Below are positions 1-12,872 of a stretch of DNA of 43,209 nt, piece by piece. The stretch spans positions 1-43,209 of the forward strand of contig JAUYFG010000072.1 of assembly GCA_030690985.1 (NCBI GenBank). Direction: 5' to 3'. Made by a program: the position numbers and the translations under genes. Under the pieces are notes generated by a model. It worked only from the letters and a program-made list of their open reading frames with translations. It was not told where the DNA came from and made no database searches. The first letter of the stretch is position 1. Each line of letters starts with the position of its first letter. The stretch is from Pseudomonadota bacterium. Its GTDB lineage: Bacteria > Pseudomonadota > Gammaproteobacteria > Burkholderiales > Thiobacillaceae.

Positions 1-115
1 GTCTGGCGACCATAGCGACGTGGAACCACACCTTCCCTTTCCGAACAGGACCGTGAAACATGTCCGCGCCAATGATAGTCGGCTTCGCGCCGGCGAAAGT
101 AGGTCATCGCCAGAC
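1..115 (+). rRNA. rrf: 5S ribosomal RNA (start at or just before window edge)
   Basis: Terminal pairing gtctggcga / tcgccagac, internal ccgaacaggaccgtgaaac motif typical of 5S rRNA, followed by a strong terminator. Confidence 0.9.
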
Positions 116-128
116 TCCCTCTTTAAAC

Positions 129-152
129 AAAACCCCCGCTCGCGGGGGTTTT
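129..152 (+). terminator. Rho-independent terminator of rRNA operon
   Basis: aaacccccgctcgcgggggtttt hairpin directly after 5S. Confidence 0.85.
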
Positions 153-284
153 GCGCTTGTGCAGCATCATTGAACGGTGCCCATTGAGCATGTGTTAGCC
201 AGAACGTATAATAACTAGCGAATTTCAATTGAGCGGGGTGGACGCGAGTCTGCCCCGCTTGTCACATCTGGACCAGGGGTTATC

Positions 285-1421
285 TTGGCTGCGCTCGTAC
301 CTGCAATTCTTGCCTTGGCTGACGGTATGGTCTTCCGTGGTGTATCCATTGGCGCCGATGGCGTCGGTATTGGTGAGGTGGTGTTCAATACTGCCCTCAC
401 GGGTTACCAGGAAATATTGACCGATCCTTCGTATCGAAATCAGCTCGTTACACTGACCTATCCACATATTGGCAATGTCGGGACTAATCCTGATGATGCG
501 GAGTCTTCAGGTGTGCATGCGGCTGGTTTGATTATTCGCGATCTACCTCTGCGTTCGAGTAATTTTCGCCAGACTCAAAGCCTAGGCGACTACCTGAAAG
601 AACGACGTATTTCCGGTATCGCGGGAATTGATACACGCCGATTGACCAGGCATCTGCGTGAAACCGGTGCCCAGAATGGTTGCATCATGGCGGGTCGGGT
701 TGACGAGACGGCGACGCTGGCTGAAGCACGTAGATGCCCCAGCATGGCAGGTATGGATCTGGCAAAAGAAGTTACATGTGCTGTCAGGCATGTGTGGGAA
801 GAGGGAGAGTGGAGTCTCGGGCAGGGCTTTAAGAAGCCGGCCGAATATCCATACCATGTTGTTGCCTATGACTTTGGCGTCAAGCGCAACATTCTGCGCA
901 TGGCCGCAATGCGCGGTTGTCGAATTACTGTAGTGCCTGCACAAACGACCGGCTCGGAGGTGCTGTCCATAAATCCGGATGGCGTACTTCTTTCCAATGG
1001 TCCTGGAGATCCAGAGCCCTGCGACTACGCCATTAAGGCGATCCAGGAAATTACCGCCGCGCGTATCCCTACATTTGGTATTTGTCTTGGCCACCAATTG
1101 TTGGCACTTGCTTCAGGTGCACGAACGATCAAGATGAAGTTCGGCCATCACGGTGCCAATCATCCGGTCCAGGATCTGGATAGCAAGCGAGTCGTTATCA
1201 CCAGTCAGAATCACGGTTTCGCCGTGGATGCAGCCACACTGCCTGCTAACTTGCGCGCCACCCACGTTTCTCTTTTTGATGGTTCCTTGCAAGGCATTTG
1301 TCGCACCGACGTACCCGCCTTCAGTTTTCAGGGCCATCCAGAGGCGAGCCCGGGGCCGCAGGACGTGGGTTATCTGTTCGACCGATTCATCAAGATGATG
1401 CAGGAAGCGCAACATGCCTAA
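285..1421 (+). CDS. carA: Carbamoyl-phosphate synthase small subunit (TTG start)
   Basis: 378 aa [16 protein letters not shown] glutamine amidotransferase motif; overlaps carB; AGGGG upstream of TTG. Confidence 0.97.
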   Translation: MAALVPAILALADGMVFRGVSIGADGVGIGEVVFNTALTGYQEILTDPSYRNQLVTLTYPHIGNVGTNPDDAESSGVHAAGLIIRDLPLRSSNFRQTQSLGDYLKERRISGIAGIDTRRLTRHLRETGAQNGCIMAGRVDETATLAEARRCPSMAGMDLAKEVTCAVRHVWEEGEWSLGQGFKKPAEYPYHVVAYDFGVKRNILRMAAMRGCRITVVPAQTTGSEVLSINPDGVLLSNGPGDPEPCDYAIKAIQEITAARIPTFGICLGHQLLALASGARTIKMKFGHHGANHPVQDLDSKRVVITSQNHGFAVDAATLPANLRATHVSLFDGSLQGICRTDVPAFSFQGHPEASPGPQDVGYLFDRFIKMMQEAQHA

Positions 1422-4400
1422 GCGCACAGATCTTCATTCCATTCTCATCATCGGCGCAGGTCCCATTGTCATAGGTCAAGCGTGCGAGTTCGACTATTCC
1501 GGCGCCCAGGCGTGCAAGGCGCTACGGGAAGAGGGCTACCGAGTCATTCTGGTCAACTCCAATCCGGCCACGATCATGACTGATCCCGAAATGGCCGATG
1601 CCACCTACATCGAGCCGATCAACTGGCAGACAGTCGAACGCATCATCGAGAAAGAGCGTCCTGATGCCATTCTGCCGACGATGGGTGGCCAGACTGGCCT
1701 CAACTGTGCCCTTGATCTTGCCAAGTACGGCGTACTGGAGAAATACGGCGTCGAACTGATTGGTGCCAGTCGTGATGCCATCGACATGGCCGAGGACCGT
1801 GAAAAATTCAAACAGGCGATGGCTCGAATCGGGCTGGCCAACCCCCGCTCCGCACTCGCTCACAGCCTCGAGGAGGCGATGCAGATTCAGGCTGGCATTG
1901 GTTTCCCGACCATCATCCGACCGTCTTTTACGATGGGCGGCAGTGGTGGAGGTATTGCCTACAACATGGAAGAGTTTCTCGCCATCTGCGAACGCGGCCT
2001 CGACGCTTCCCCGACCAAAGAACTCCTGATCGAAGAATCCCTGATCGGCTGGAAAGAGTTCGAGATGGAAGTGGTGCGTGACCACGCCGACAACTGCATC
2101 ATCGTTTGCTCCATCGAGAACCTCGACCCGATGGGGGTGCATACCGGGGACTCGATCACCGTCGCACCCGCGCAGACCCTGACCGACCGCGAATACCAGC
2201 TTCTGCGCAACGCCTCCATCGCTGTGCTGCGCGAAATCGGCGTCGATACCGGCGGCTCCAATGTGCAATTCGCCATCAATCCAGTGGATGGCCAGATCGT
2301 GGTGATCGAGATGAACCCGCGCGTGTCGCGTTCCTCGGCGCTGGCCTCCAAGGCCACCGGCTTCCCCATTGCCAAGGTGGCGGCAAAGCTGGCAGTCGGT
2401 TTTACCCTGGACGAATTGAAGAACGACATTACCGGTGGCGCCACACCTGCCTCGTTCGAGCCGTCCATTGATTACGTGGTCACCAAAGTGCCGCGTTTTG
2501 CGTTCGAGAAATTCCCCCAGGCCAATGACCGCCTTACCACCCAGATGAAGTCGGTGGGCGAGGTCATGGCCATCGGCCGCACCTTCCAGGAATCGCTGCA
2601 AAAAGCATTACGTGGACTGGAAACCGGGGTCGATGGTCTGGATGAGAAGACCCGCGACCAAGATGAGATTGAAGCGGAACTGGGTAACCCCGGTCCAGAA
2701 CGCCTCTGGTATGTGGCAGATGCCCTGCGCATCGGCATGAGCTTTGATGACGTGCAGACGGCCAGCCAGATCGATCCCTGGTTCCTGGCCCAGATCGAGG
2801 ACATCGTTCGCCAGGAAGGCGAGCTGAAGGGCCGCGCACTGGCAGATTTATCGCGTGATGAGTTGTTCATCCTCAAGCGCAACGGATTTTCAGACCGTCG
2901 CCTGGCCTCGCTGTTGGGGACGGATCAACACCTGTTACGTGCGCGGCGCTGGGAACTGGGCATCCACCCCGTCTACAAGCGGGTCGACACTTGTGCGGCC
3001 GAGTTCGCCACCTCCACCGCCTACATGTATTCCACCTACGAGGAAGAGTGCGAGGCGCTCCCGACCGACAGGAAGAAGATCATGGTGCTGGGCGGCGGGC
3101 CCAACCGCATCGGCCAGGGAATCGAGTTCGACTATTGCTGCGTGCACGCGGCGCTGGCGATGCGCGAGGATGGTTATGAAACCATCATGGTCAACTGCAA
3201 CCCGGAGACCGTTTCTACCGATTACGACACCGCTGATCGCCTCTACTTCGAGCCGCTTACCCTGGAAGATGTACTGGAGGTGGTGCGCATCGAAAAGCCC
3301 GTCGGCGTGATTGTCCAATACGGTGGCCAGACGCCGCTGAAGCTGGCGCGCGACCTGGAAAAATATGGGGTGCCCATCATCGGTACCACGCCGGACATGA
3401 TCGACGCCGCCGAAGACCGTGAGCGTTTTCAGAAAATGCTGCAAGAACTTGGTCTGCTGCAACCGCCCAACCGCACCGCACGTACCGAAGCTGACGCGAT
3501 TCGCCTGGCGGCCGAAATCGGCTACCCGCTGGTGGTACGCCCCTCCTATGTGCTGGGTGGCCGCGCGATGGAAATCGTGCGCGAAGAAGCCGATCTGCAA
3601 CGCTACATGCGCGAAGCGGTGAAGGTTTCCAACGACTCTCCGGTGTTGCTTGATCGCTTTCTTAACGATGCCATCGAAGTCGATGTCGACGCCCTCTCTG
3701 ACGGTGAGCAGGTCTTGATCGGCGGCATCATGGAGCACATCGAACAGGCCGGCGTGCATTCCGGCGACTCCGCCTGTTCCTTGCCGCCTTACAGCCTCAC
3801 TCCCGCGATCCAGGACGAAATCAGGCGGCAGACCGTGGCGATGGCCAAGGCGCTTCACGTGGTCGGCCTGATGAACGTGCAGTTCGCCATCAAGGGCAAG
3901 GGTGACGCAGCCGAGGTCTACGTGTTGGAAGTGAACCCACGGGCATCGCGCACCGTGCCTTTTGTCTCCAAGGCCACGGGCCGCCAATTGGCGAAAATTG
4001 CCGCTCGCTGCATGGCCGGCAAGACCCTGAAAGAACAGAACGCCGAACACGAAATCATTCCGCCCTACTACTCGGTGAAGGAAGCCGTGTTCCCGTTCCG
4101 CAAGTTTCCTGGCGTGGACCCGATCCTGACACCTGAGATGAAATCCACCGGTGAAGTGATGGGCGTGGGTGAGAGCTTCGGTGAAGCCTTCCTCAAAGCT
4201 CAGTACGGAGCCAGTGTGAAGCTGCCGCGTGTCGGCAACGTCTTTATCTCGGTGCGCAATCCGGATCACCCCCAGGTTGCCGAGATTTCCGCGTACTTGC
4301 ATGAACTCGGCTTCAAGCTGTTCGCCACGCGCGGTACCGCCAACGTCATCGATGCGGCCGGCGTGCCGGTCACTCGCGTCAACAAGGTAGCCGAAGGGCG

Positions 4401-4629
4401 TCCCCATATCGTCGACATGATCAAGAATCGGGAAATCCAGTTGATCGTCAATGTGGTCGAAGACAAGCGGGCGATGAAGGATTCTTTCGCAATTCGCGCC
4501 GCCGCGCTGACCCAGAACATTCCCTACTTCACGACGCTTGCCGGTGCCAAGGCGGCTTGCCTGGGTATGAAGGAACGTCGCGACATCACGGTCTATTCCC
4601 TTCAAGACCTGCACAAGCGTCTGCACTGA
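1414..4629 (+). CDS. carB: Carbamoyl-phosphate synthase large subunit
   Basis: 1071 aa ORF with duplicated ATP-grasp halves and MGS-like C-terminus. Confidence 0.98.
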   Translation: MPKRTDLHSILIIGAGPIVIGQACEFDYSGAQACKALREEGYRVILVNSNPATIMTDPEMADATYIEPINWQTVERIIEKERPDAILPTMGGQTGLNCALDLAKYGVLEKYGVELIGASRDAIDMAEDREKFKQAMARIGLANPRSALAHSLEEAMQIQAGIGFPTIIRPSFTMGGSGGGIAYNMEEFLAICERGLDASPTKELLIEESLIGWKEFEMEVVRDHADNCIIVCSIENLDPMGVHTGDSITVAPAQTLTDREYQLLRNASIAVLREIGVDTGGSNVQFAINPVDGQIVVIEMNPRVSRSSALASKATGFPIAKVAAKLAVGFTLDELKNDITGGATPASFEPSIDYVVTKVPRFAFEKFPQANDRLTTQMKSVGEVMAIGRTFQESLQKALRGLETGVDGLDEKTRDQDEIEAELGNPGPERLWYVADALRIGMSFDDVQTASQIDPWFLAQIEDIVRQEGELKGRALADLSRDELFILKRNGFSDRRLASLLGTDQHLLRARRWELGIHPVYKRVDTCAAEFATSTAYMYSTYEEECEALPTDRKKIMVLGGGPNRIGQGIEFDYCCVHAALAMREDGYETIMVNCNPETVSTDYDTADRLYFEPLTLEDVLEVVRIEKPVGVIVQYGGQTPLKLARDLEKYGVPIIGTTPDMIDAAEDRERFQKMLQELGLLQPPNRTARTEADAIRLAAEIGYPLVVRPSYVLGGRAMEIVREEADLQRYMREAVKVSNDSPVLLDRFLNDAIEVDVDALSDGEQVLIGGIMEHIEQAGVHSGDSACSLPPYSLTPAIQDEIRRQTVAMAKALHVVGLMNVQFAIKGKGDAAEVYVLEVNPRASRTVPFVSKATGRQLAKIAARCMAGKTLKEQNAEHEIIPPYYSVKEAVFPFRKFPGVDPILTPEMKSTGEVMGVGESFGEAFLKAQYGASVKLPRVGNVFISVRNPDHPQVAEISAYLHELGFKLFATRGTANVIDAAGVPVTRVNKVAEGRPHIVDMIKNREIQLIVNVVEDKRAMKDSFAIRAAALTQNIPYFTTLAGAKAACLGMKERRDITVYSLQDLHKRLH

Positions 4630-4640
4630 AAGGTTTCTAC

Positions 4641-5117
4641 ATGAACAAAGTCCCCCTCACGGTGGTAGGCGCCGACCTGATGCGCAATGAACTGCAGCGC
4701 CTGAAAAGTGTGGAACGGCCGAGCGTCATTGCCGCCATTGCTGAAGCGCGCTCGCATGGCGATCTGTCGGAAAACGCCGAATATGATGCCGCCAAGGAAA
4801 AGCAGGGCTTTGTCGAAGGTCGCATCAAGGATCTCGAAGGCAAGCTCTCCAATGCCCAGATCATCGACCCGCGCCATCTCGACACCGAGGGCCGTGTGGT
4901 ATTCGGCGCCACCGTCGAGTTGGTGGATGCGGAAACCGGCGACGAAGTGAAGTACCAGATCGTCGGTGACGACGAAGCCAACATCAAAGGCGGCAAGATC
5001 TCCGTGGGTTCTCCCATCGCCCGCGCCCTGATCGGCAAATACGCCGGCGACGTGGCCGATGTGAACGCACCGGGCGGGATGCGACATTACGAAATCGTCA
5101 ATGTGCATTACCTCTGA
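4641..5117 (+). CDS. greA: Transcription elongation factor GreA
   Basis: [27 protein letters not shown] motif; 158 aa from ATG 4641. Confidence 0.97.
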   Translation: MNKVPLTVVGADLMRNELQRLKSVERPSVIAAIAEARSHGDLSENAEYDAAKEKQGFVEGRIKDLEGKLSNAQIIDPRHLDTEGRVVFGATVELVDAETGDEVKYQIVGDDEANIKGGKISVGSPIARALIGKYAGDVADVNAPGGMRHYEIVNVHYL

Positions 5118-5146
5118 CGCGGCGGTGAGCAGGCGATCCCACCTTT

Positions 5147-5205
5147 GTAGCGCAGGCGCCTTCGCCTGCATGCCGACGCCGATGCAGGCGAGACGCCTGC
5201 GCTAC
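5147..5205. repeat. REP doublet, GTAGCGCAGGCG family
   Basis: GTAGCGCAGGCG...CGCCTGCGCTAC inverted repeat. Confidence 0.85.
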
Positions 5206-5210
5206 ATGGC

Positions 5211-5663
5211 ATGAAAAACTTCCCCGATCTTCTTGCCGCCTGGGCGATTGCTCTTTGGGTGGGCGGGTTATGGGCGGTAGGCTACCTGGCCGCGCCGACG
5301 CTTTTCTACAACCTGGACGACAGGATGTTGGCGGGCATGCTGGCCGGTAAGTTATTCGGCCATATCGCCTGGGTAGGGCTGCTGTGCGGTGGCTGGCTGT
5401 TGGTATTTCGTCTCAGCCGCCAGGGCGGGGCCGCGCTGAAACAAGGATTCTTCTGGATCGTGCTGGTCATGCTGCTGTTGACTGCCGCCCAGCAATTCGG
5501 CATTCAACCCATCCTGCAACAACTCAAGGATCAGGCGCAGCCGCGCGATGTGATGGAAAGCCTGTTCCGCAACCGTTTCGCCACCTGGCATGGCATTTCC
5601 AGCGTGGTGTACCTGATTGAAAGCCTGCTCGGCCTGGCCCTGGTCGCCAAGCAGAAACCGTAG
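5211..5663 (+). CDS. DUF4149 domain membrane protein
   Basis: 150 aa, several TM helices, WVGGLWAVGYLAAPTLF N-terminus as in DUF4149 proteins found next to greA/yhbY. Confidence 0.8.
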   Translation: MKNFPDLLAAWAIALWVGGLWAVGYLAAPTLFYNLDDRMLAGMLAGKLFGHIAWVGLLCGGWLLVFRLSRQGGAALKQGFFWIVLVMLLLTAAQQFGIQPILQQLKDQAQPRDVMESLFRNRFATWHGISSVVYLIESLLGLALVAKQKP

Positions 5664-5742
5664 GATGGGTTGAGCACAGCGAAACCCATCATCCGTGGCT
5701 GGCGTGTCGTGATGGGTTTCGCTCCCGCTCAACCCATCCTAC
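5660..5742. repeat. REP doublet, GTAGGATGGGTTGAGC family
   Basis: GTAGGATGGGTTGAGC...GCTCAACCCATCCTAC plus internal GAAACCCATCA/TGATGGGTTTC pairing. Confidence 0.85.
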
Positions 5743-6032
5743 GGTAGCTTGATCTTCGGTTTTTCCGCCGCTTTGTAGAACAACAACAATTTGCCGATGT
5801 GCTGTACCGGCGCGGCGTCGAGTGCCTTGCCGAGTTCGAGGAACCAGGCCTCGCGCACGGCACGGTCATCGCCCAGCACCCGTACCTTGATTAGTTCATG
5901 CGCGGCGAGCGCCACACCCGCTTCCTTGATGACCGCCTCAGTCAGGCCTTGCGTGCCGATCATCACGACCGGCTTCTGCGAGTGGGCAAGACCTTTCAGA
6001 TATTTACGTTGTTCGACCGTTAGTTCACGCAT
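5739..6032 (-). CDS. yhbY: Ribosome assembly RNA-binding protein YhbY (CRM domain)
   Basis: MRELTVEQRKYLKGLAHSQKPVVMIGTQGLTEAVIKE; divergent from rlmE. Confidence 0.93.
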   Translation of the reverse strand: MRELTVEQRKYLKGLAHSQKPVVMIGTQGLTEAVIKEAGVALAAHELIKVRVLGDDRAVREAWFLELGKALDAAPVQHIGKLLLFYKAAEKPKIKLP

Positions 6033-6066
6033 ACAGCTTCTCCGGAAAAGGCGGCGATAGTAGCCC

Positions 6067-6735
6067 ATGAAACGACAAGCAAAAACCCGCGTTTGGCATC
6101 ACAAGCATGTCAATGATTTCTATGTGAAGCAGTCGGTGGTGCAGGGTTATCGCTCGCGCTCGGCCTACAAGTTGATGGAAATCGACGACCACGATCATCT
6201 CTTGCAACCTGGCACGGTGGTGGTCGATCTAGGCTGCGCGCCGGGCGGCTGGTGCCAGGTGGCGGTGGAGCGGATGAAAGGGCAGGGGCGCCTCGTCGGT
6301 ATCGACCTGCTGGAGATGACCGGGATGAACCACCTCACCTTCATCCAGGCGGATTTCACCGAGGACGCCGGTCTGGAAAAGGTGGATGCCGCGCTGGAGG
6401 GCAAGGCGGTCGACCTTGTACTTTCCGACATGGCCCCCAATATCACCGGGGTCATCGTCACCGATCAAGCCAGGAGTTACCTGCTGGCGGAACTGGCGCT
6501 CGATTTCGCGGCCAGATATCTGCAACCTGACGGCGTTTTTTTGGTCAAGGTGTTTCAGGGCGCGGGTTTCGAGGATTACATGAGAGCGATGCGCACGGTG
6601 TTCCGCAAGGTTGCGGCGCGTAAACCGGAAGCATCGCGTGACAGTAGTCGTGAAGTGTATTTATTGGGCCGCGAACTGAAGGCAAATCCCGCTGTAGCGT
6701 CGGCCTTGATTGAATCGGCCCCGGTTTTCGACTAA
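6067..6735 (+). CDS. rlmE: 23S rRNA (uridine-2'-O)-methyltransferase RlmE/FtsJ
   Basis: [36 protein letters not shown] motifs. Confidence 0.96.
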   Translation: MKRQAKTRVWHHKHVNDFYVKQSVVQGYRSRSAYKLMEIDDHDHLLQPGTVVVDLGCAPGGWCQVAVERMKGQGRLVGIDLLEMTGMNHLTFIQADFTEDAGLEKVDAALEGKAVDLVLSDMAPNITGVIVTDQARSYLLAELALDFAARYLQPDGVFLVKVFQGAGFEDYMRAMRTVFRKVAARKPEASRDSSREVYLLGRELKANPAVASALIESAPVFD

Positions 6736-6776
6736 GTTCTCGCTGGTCGTGGCGAGTTGGCCGCAAAGGAGTCAAA

Positions 6777-8684
<1,908 letters not shown>

Positions 8685-8703
8685 ACGCCGTTGAAATAAC
8701 ACC

Positions 8704-8781
8704 GTAGGAGCCGGCTTGCCGGCGATAAGTAACGTTTCCCTGGAGCGCCGCCGTTGCTATCGCGAGCAAGCTCGCTCCTAC
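8704..8781. repeat. REP doublet, GTAGGAGCCGGCTTGCCGGCGAT / GTAGGAGCGAGCTTGCTCGCGAT type
   Basis: GTAGGAGCCGGCTTGCCGGCGAT hairpin and, inverted, ATCGCGAGCAAGCTCGCTCCTAC. Confidence 0.85.
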
Positions 8782-8864
8782 GGCTGCACGTTCCTCCCGT
8801 TTTCGCCAGGTTCTCAACCTGGCGGAAACATTTAAGCCTTACTTTTGCCGGATAATCGCGGCCC

Positions 8865-10193
8865 ATGCCTGCCCCCAACCGCGACGCTGCCTCGCCCAAT
8901 CCCCGCCTCCTCGCCGCGAATCTGGTCAATGACGTTCTCCTGGATGGTGCCAGCCTGACCCTGGCACTGGGCAATTTGCGCAGGCTGGCGCCCGACGGTC
9001 TCTCCACCGCACAGAATCTTGCTTATGGCGCCCTGCGCAATGCGGGGCGTTTGAGTTTCTATCTCACCACCTTGTGCGAGCGGCCGCTCAAACCGGTGAC
9101 CCTGTCCGGGCATCTCCTGGTCGGTCTGTACGAACTGGAAGCGGGCGAAACGCCCGCCTATGCCGTGGTGAATGAGACCGTGGCGACGGTGGCCGAGCGC
9201 TACCCGGGTGCGCGCGGCTTCGCCAACGCGGTGCTACGCAATTTCCAGCGCCGCCGCGCGGAGCTGGAGGCCGCCGCCGAGGCTGACCCGGAGGCACGCT
9301 GGAATCTCCCCCTCTGGTGGCTTGAGCGTCTACAGGCGCAGTACCCGTCCGACTGGCAGGCCATCGTCGAAGCCCAGAATGCGCATCCGCCCATGACCCT
9401 GCGGGTGAACCGGCGGCGCGGCAGCGTCGCCGATTATCTCGCGCAGCTCACTGCCGCCGGGATCGCCGCCCGGCAAAGCGGCGAGTGGGCCTTGACCTTG
9501 CAACGCCCCGTGCCGGTGGGCGAGCTGCCGGGCTTCTTCGACGGCCTGGTTTCCGTGCAGGACCTGGGGGCGCAGCTTGCCGCGACTTATCTGGGCGCCG
9601 CCGACGGTGAGCGGGTGCTGGACGCCTGTGCCGCGCCCGGCGGCAAGACCGGGCATCTCCTGGAGTTGCATGATCTCGACCTGGTGGCGCTGGACAGCGA
9701 TGGCAGCCGTCTAGGCCGGGTGAAGGAAAATCTGGATCGCCTCGGCTTCGTTACGAAACTGAGCACGAAACTGAGCACGAAACTGAGTACGAAACCGAGT
9801 GCCACCCTGGTTGCGGGCGATGCCGGCGACACGGCGGCCTGGTGGGATGGCCAGCCGTTCGACCGTATTCTGCTCGACGCCCCCTGCACCGCCTCCGGCG
9901 TGGTGCGCCGGCACCCCGATGGCAAATGGCTGAAACGGCCTGAGGATGTGCAACAACTGGCGCGTCAGCAGCGCCGGCTCATGGATGCGCTGTGGCCGCT
10001 GCTGAAGCCGGCCGGCACCATGCTTTACGCCACTTGCAGCCTGTTCCGCGAGGAAAACGCCGATCAGGTGGCTGCCTTCCTGGCCCGCCATGGCGACGCT
10101 CGCAGCGAGGCGGTGGCGGCAACTCGCGCAGGCCAGTTGCTCCCCGGCCCGGAGATGGATGGATTTTTCTATGCACGTCTGCTCAAGGCGTAA
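8865..10193 (+). CDS. rsmB: 16S rRNA (cytosine-967-C5)-methyltransferase RsmB
   Basis: NusB-like N-terminus; VLDACAAPGGKTGHLLE and DAPCTASGVVRRHPD motifs. Confidence 0.95.
   Translation: MPAPNRDAASPNPRLLAANLVNDVLLDGASLTLALGNLRRLAPDGLSTAQNLAYGALRNAGRLSFYLTTLCERPLKPVTLSGHLLVGLYELEAGETPAYAVVNETVATVAERYPGARGFANAVLRNFQRRRAELEAAAEADPEARWNLPLWWLERLQAQYPSDWQAIVEAQNAHPPMTLRVNRRRGSVADYLAQLTAAGIAARQSGEWALTLQRPVPVGELPGFFDGLVSVQDLGAQLAATYLGAADGERVLDACAAPGGKTGHLLELHDLDLVALDSDGSRLGRVKENLDRLGFVTKLSTKLSTKLSTKPSATLVAGDAGDTAAWWDGQPFDRILLDAPCTASGVVRRHPDGKWLKRPEDVQQLARQQRRLMDALWPLLKPAGTMLYATCSLFREENADQVAAFLARHGDARSEAVAATRAGQLLPGPEMDGFFYARLLKA
9753..9800 (+). repeat. 4 x 12-bp tandem repeat (acgaaactgagc) inside rsmB
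   Basis: Four consecutive 12-mers encoding TKLS TKLS TKLS TKPS. Confidence 0.95.
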
Positions 10194-10737
10194 GTTCCTG
10201 CAAATGGCCAGCCTGGCCATGCTGATGGCGGTGATTCCCGCTGTCCGCGCCGAAGGCATCCAGGCGCAACAGATCGACGTGGTTCAGAGGGGCGAGCTGT
10301 TTCACCTGAACGGTGGTTTCACCATTCAGCTTTCTCCCACGCTGGATGACGCCCTGCGCCGTGGTGTGCAACTCACCTTCGTTCAGGCGGTGGAAGCGGA
10401 GCGCGAACGCAACTGGTGGCTGGCCGAGGGGCTATCCGATCTGGAGCGTAGCGTGCGCCTCTCCTACAACGCTTTGCTGCGCCAGTACTACGTCAGCCTC
10501 AGCGGCGTTTCCAGTGCCCATGAAAGTCTCTCCGAGGCCCTCCAAGCCGTGGGGGATTTGCGTGACTGGGCCGTGGTCAACGTCAAACAGATGAAGAAAA
10601 AGGCCGAGTACAAAATCTACGTGCGTATGTACCTGGACGTCTCGCAGCTGCCGAAACCCTTGCAGGTCAATGCGCTGGCTTCCTCGGGCCGCTGGCAGCT
10701 CGATTCCGGCTGGCAGGAACGCGGCTTCAAATACTGA
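10171..10737 (+). CDS. DUF4390 domain protein with signal peptide
   Basis: 188 aa, N-terminal SRRKFLQMASLAMLMAVIPAVRA; sits upstream of the ntrY-like kinase as DUF4390 genes commonly do in betaproteobacteria. Confidence 0.8.
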   Translation: MHVCSRRKFLQMASLAMLMAVIPAVRAEGIQAQQIDVVQRGELFHLNGGFTIQLSPTLDDALRRGVQLTFVQAVEAERERNWWLAEGLSDLERSVRLSYNALLRQYYVSLSGVSSAHESLSEALQAVGDLRDWAVVNVKQMKKKAEYKIYVRMYLDVSQLPKPLQVNALASSGRWQLDSGWQERGFKY

Positions 10738-12872
10738 TGCTTTACCTCGTTGCCGGCAGTCTGCTTATCGGTTCGGCCCTGATCGGGTTGTTGGCTGCTG
10801 CGGCGGGCAATACCGAATTCTTCGCCGGCAATCTGCCGCTGCTGCTCTGGATCACTGTCGCCGCCGCCGTCGGGTTGGCGCTGTTGATCGTCTATCAGGC
10901 CATTCTTCTGCTGCGGCGCATCCGCGCCGGCGTGTTCGGCGCCAAGCTCACCGCCCGCCTGTTCCTCATCATCGGCCTCATGTCGCTGGCACCCGGCCTG
11001 GTGGTCTATGGGGTGTCGGTGCAGTTTCTGGTGCGCTCCATCGAGTCCTGGTTCGATGTGCGCATGGAGAACGCGCTGGAAGGCGGTCTCGCCCTGGGCC
11101 AGTCGGCGCTGGATCATGTGCAGCGGGAAACCGTGAAGAAAACCGAGCGCCTGGCTCAGCAAGTGGGTGACCTGCCGCCGATCCTGCAAGTCGCGCGTCT
11201 GGACGAACTTCGGGAAGCGGCGGGGGTGCAGGAACTGGGGCTGTTCGACGACAACGGCAACATGCTGGGATTCTCTTCCTCCGACCGCAGCAGCCTGTTG
11301 CCCAAGTCGCCGGAGCGCGGCGCCCTCTGGCAGGTGCGCCTGCAACAGACCTGGTCGCGCCTGCAGGCGACGGGTAGCGGCGGCATCATGGTGCGGGTGG
11401 TGGCGTCGGTGAACATGTCATCGTTGTCCGAGCGCCCGCGCGTGGTGCAAGTGCTGCAGCCGGTTCCCAAGCAACTGGCTCAGGATGCGCAACAGGTGGA
11501 AGAGGCGCGCCAGGGCTATCAGGAACTGCTGCTCTCGCGCCTGGGGCTGAAACGGCTGTATGGCATTTCCCTGACCCTGGCGCTGGCGCTGGCGTTGTTT
11601 TCCGCCTTTTCGCTGGCCTTCGTCCTCTCCGAGCGCCTTGCCGCGCCGCTGCGCGCCCTGGCCCGCGGCACCCGGGCCGTTGCGCGCGGCGACTTCACCC
11701 AGGTGCAAACCGTATCCAGCCGCGACGAACTGGGCATGCTCACCCATTCCTTCAACCGCATGACCCGGCAACTCTCGGACGCGCGCGCCGTCGCCGAGGA
11801 AAGCCGCGACAAGCTGCTGGAAGCCAACTCCTACCTGGAAGGCGTGTTATCCAGCGTGACCACCGGCGTCGTCACCCTGGAACACGATCTCGGCGTGCGC
11901 GTGGCCAATCCCGCCGCCGCGAAGATACTGGGGGTGGCGCGCGCGGATCTGGAAGGGCGCCGGCTCCCCGATTGGGGCAGCGAAAACGCCGGCCTTGCCG
12001 GCTTCGTGCGCGAGATGGTGCGGCATTTTCATGACAGCCCGACGCAGCCCTGGCGCGAGCAGATCGAATTGTCCACCCCCAACGGCAAGCGCATCCTGCT
12101 GGCGCGCGGTGCGCCGCTCACGGCCGGCGAGGCGCCCGACTATGTTCTTGTGCTGGATGACGTCACCCAGTTGCTGCAAGCCCAGCGCGATGCCGCCTGG
12201 GGGGAAGTGGCGCGGCGCATGGCGCACGAGATCAAGAACCCGCTGACCCCGATCCAGCTATCTGCCGAGCGCCTGGAGGCGAAGCTGGCGGACAAGCTGG
12301 AAGGCGCGGCGCGGGATACCCTGATCCGCGCCACCGCCACCATCGTCGGCCAGGTCGCCGCGATGAAGGGCCTGGTGGATGCCTTCGCGCAATATGCCCG
12401 GCTGCCCTCGCCGCGCATCGAGCGCCTAGACATCAATGCCACCATCGTGGAAGTGTTGCACATGTACGAAGGCGGCATCCCCATCGAGCGCCACCTGGCC
12501 GAAGGCCTGCCACCGGTGGCAGGCGACCCCGCCCTGATCGGGCAGGTACTGGTCAACCTGATGAAGAACGCGCAGGAGGCGCTGGAGGCCAGCGCGGCAC
12601 CGCTGATTACCGTGACTACGGCCCTGCACGGGAGTCAGGTAAGCTTGTCCGTGCAGGACAACGGCCCAGGCTTCCCCGAGGAACTGCGCGGACGGCTGTT
12701 TGAACCCTATGTCACCAGCAAGCCCAAGGGCACCGGCCTGGGTTTGCCGGTGGTGAAGAAAATTGTGGAAGAGCACCACGGCAGCATCGCGGTAGACAAT
12801 CCGGAAACGGGCGGCGCGCGCATCTGCGTCAGCCTGCCGGCACTGATAAGTGAGGAACAGCAACATGCCTGA
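10737..12872 (+). CDS. NtrY-like membrane sensor histidine kinase
   Basis: 711 aa; N-terminal TMs, HAMP, PAS, RRMAHEIKNPLTPIQLSAERL H-box, HATPase N/G boxes; ATGA-type overlap with the upstream gene. Confidence 0.92.
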   Translation: MLYLVAGSLLIGSALIGLLAAAAGNTEFFAGNLPLLLWITVAAAVGLALLIVYQAILLLRRIRAGVFGAKLTARLFLIIGLMSLAPGLVVYGVSVQFLVRSIESWFDVRMENALEGGLALGQSALDHVQRETVKKTERLAQQVGDLPPILQVARLDELREAAGVQELGLFDDNGNMLGFSSSDRSSLLPKSPERGALWQVRLQQTWSRLQATGSGGIMVRVVASVNMSSLSERPRVVQVLQPVPKQLAQDAQQVEEARQGYQELLLSRLGLKRLYGISLTLALALALFSAFSLAFVLSERLAAPLRALARGTRAVARGDFTQVQTVSSRDELGMLTHSFNRMTRQLSDARAVAEESRDKLLEANSYLEGVLSSVTTGVVTLEHDLGVRVANPAAAKILGVARADLEGRRLPDWGSENAGLAGFVREMVRHFHDSPTQPWREQIELSTPNGKRILLARGAPLTAGEAPDYVLVLDDVTQLLQAQRDAAWGEVARRMAHEIKNPLTPIQLSAERLEAKLADKLEGAARDTLIRATATIVGQVAAMKGLVDAFAQYARLPSPRIERLDINATIVEVLHMYEGGIPIERHLAEGLPPVAGDPALIGQVLVNLMKNAQEALEASAAPLITVTTALHGSQVSLSVQDNGPGFPEELRGRLFEPYVTSKPKGTGLGLPVVKKIVEEHHGSIAVDNPETGGARICVSLPALISEEQQHA

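Noticed and set aside
1-285. Placement of carA directly after an rRNA operon as a functional link
   Set aside because: A strong terminator separates them; adjacency alone gives no support for coupling.
2935-4626. 563-aa minus-strand ORF inside carB
   Set aside because: carB is unambiguous on the plus strand.
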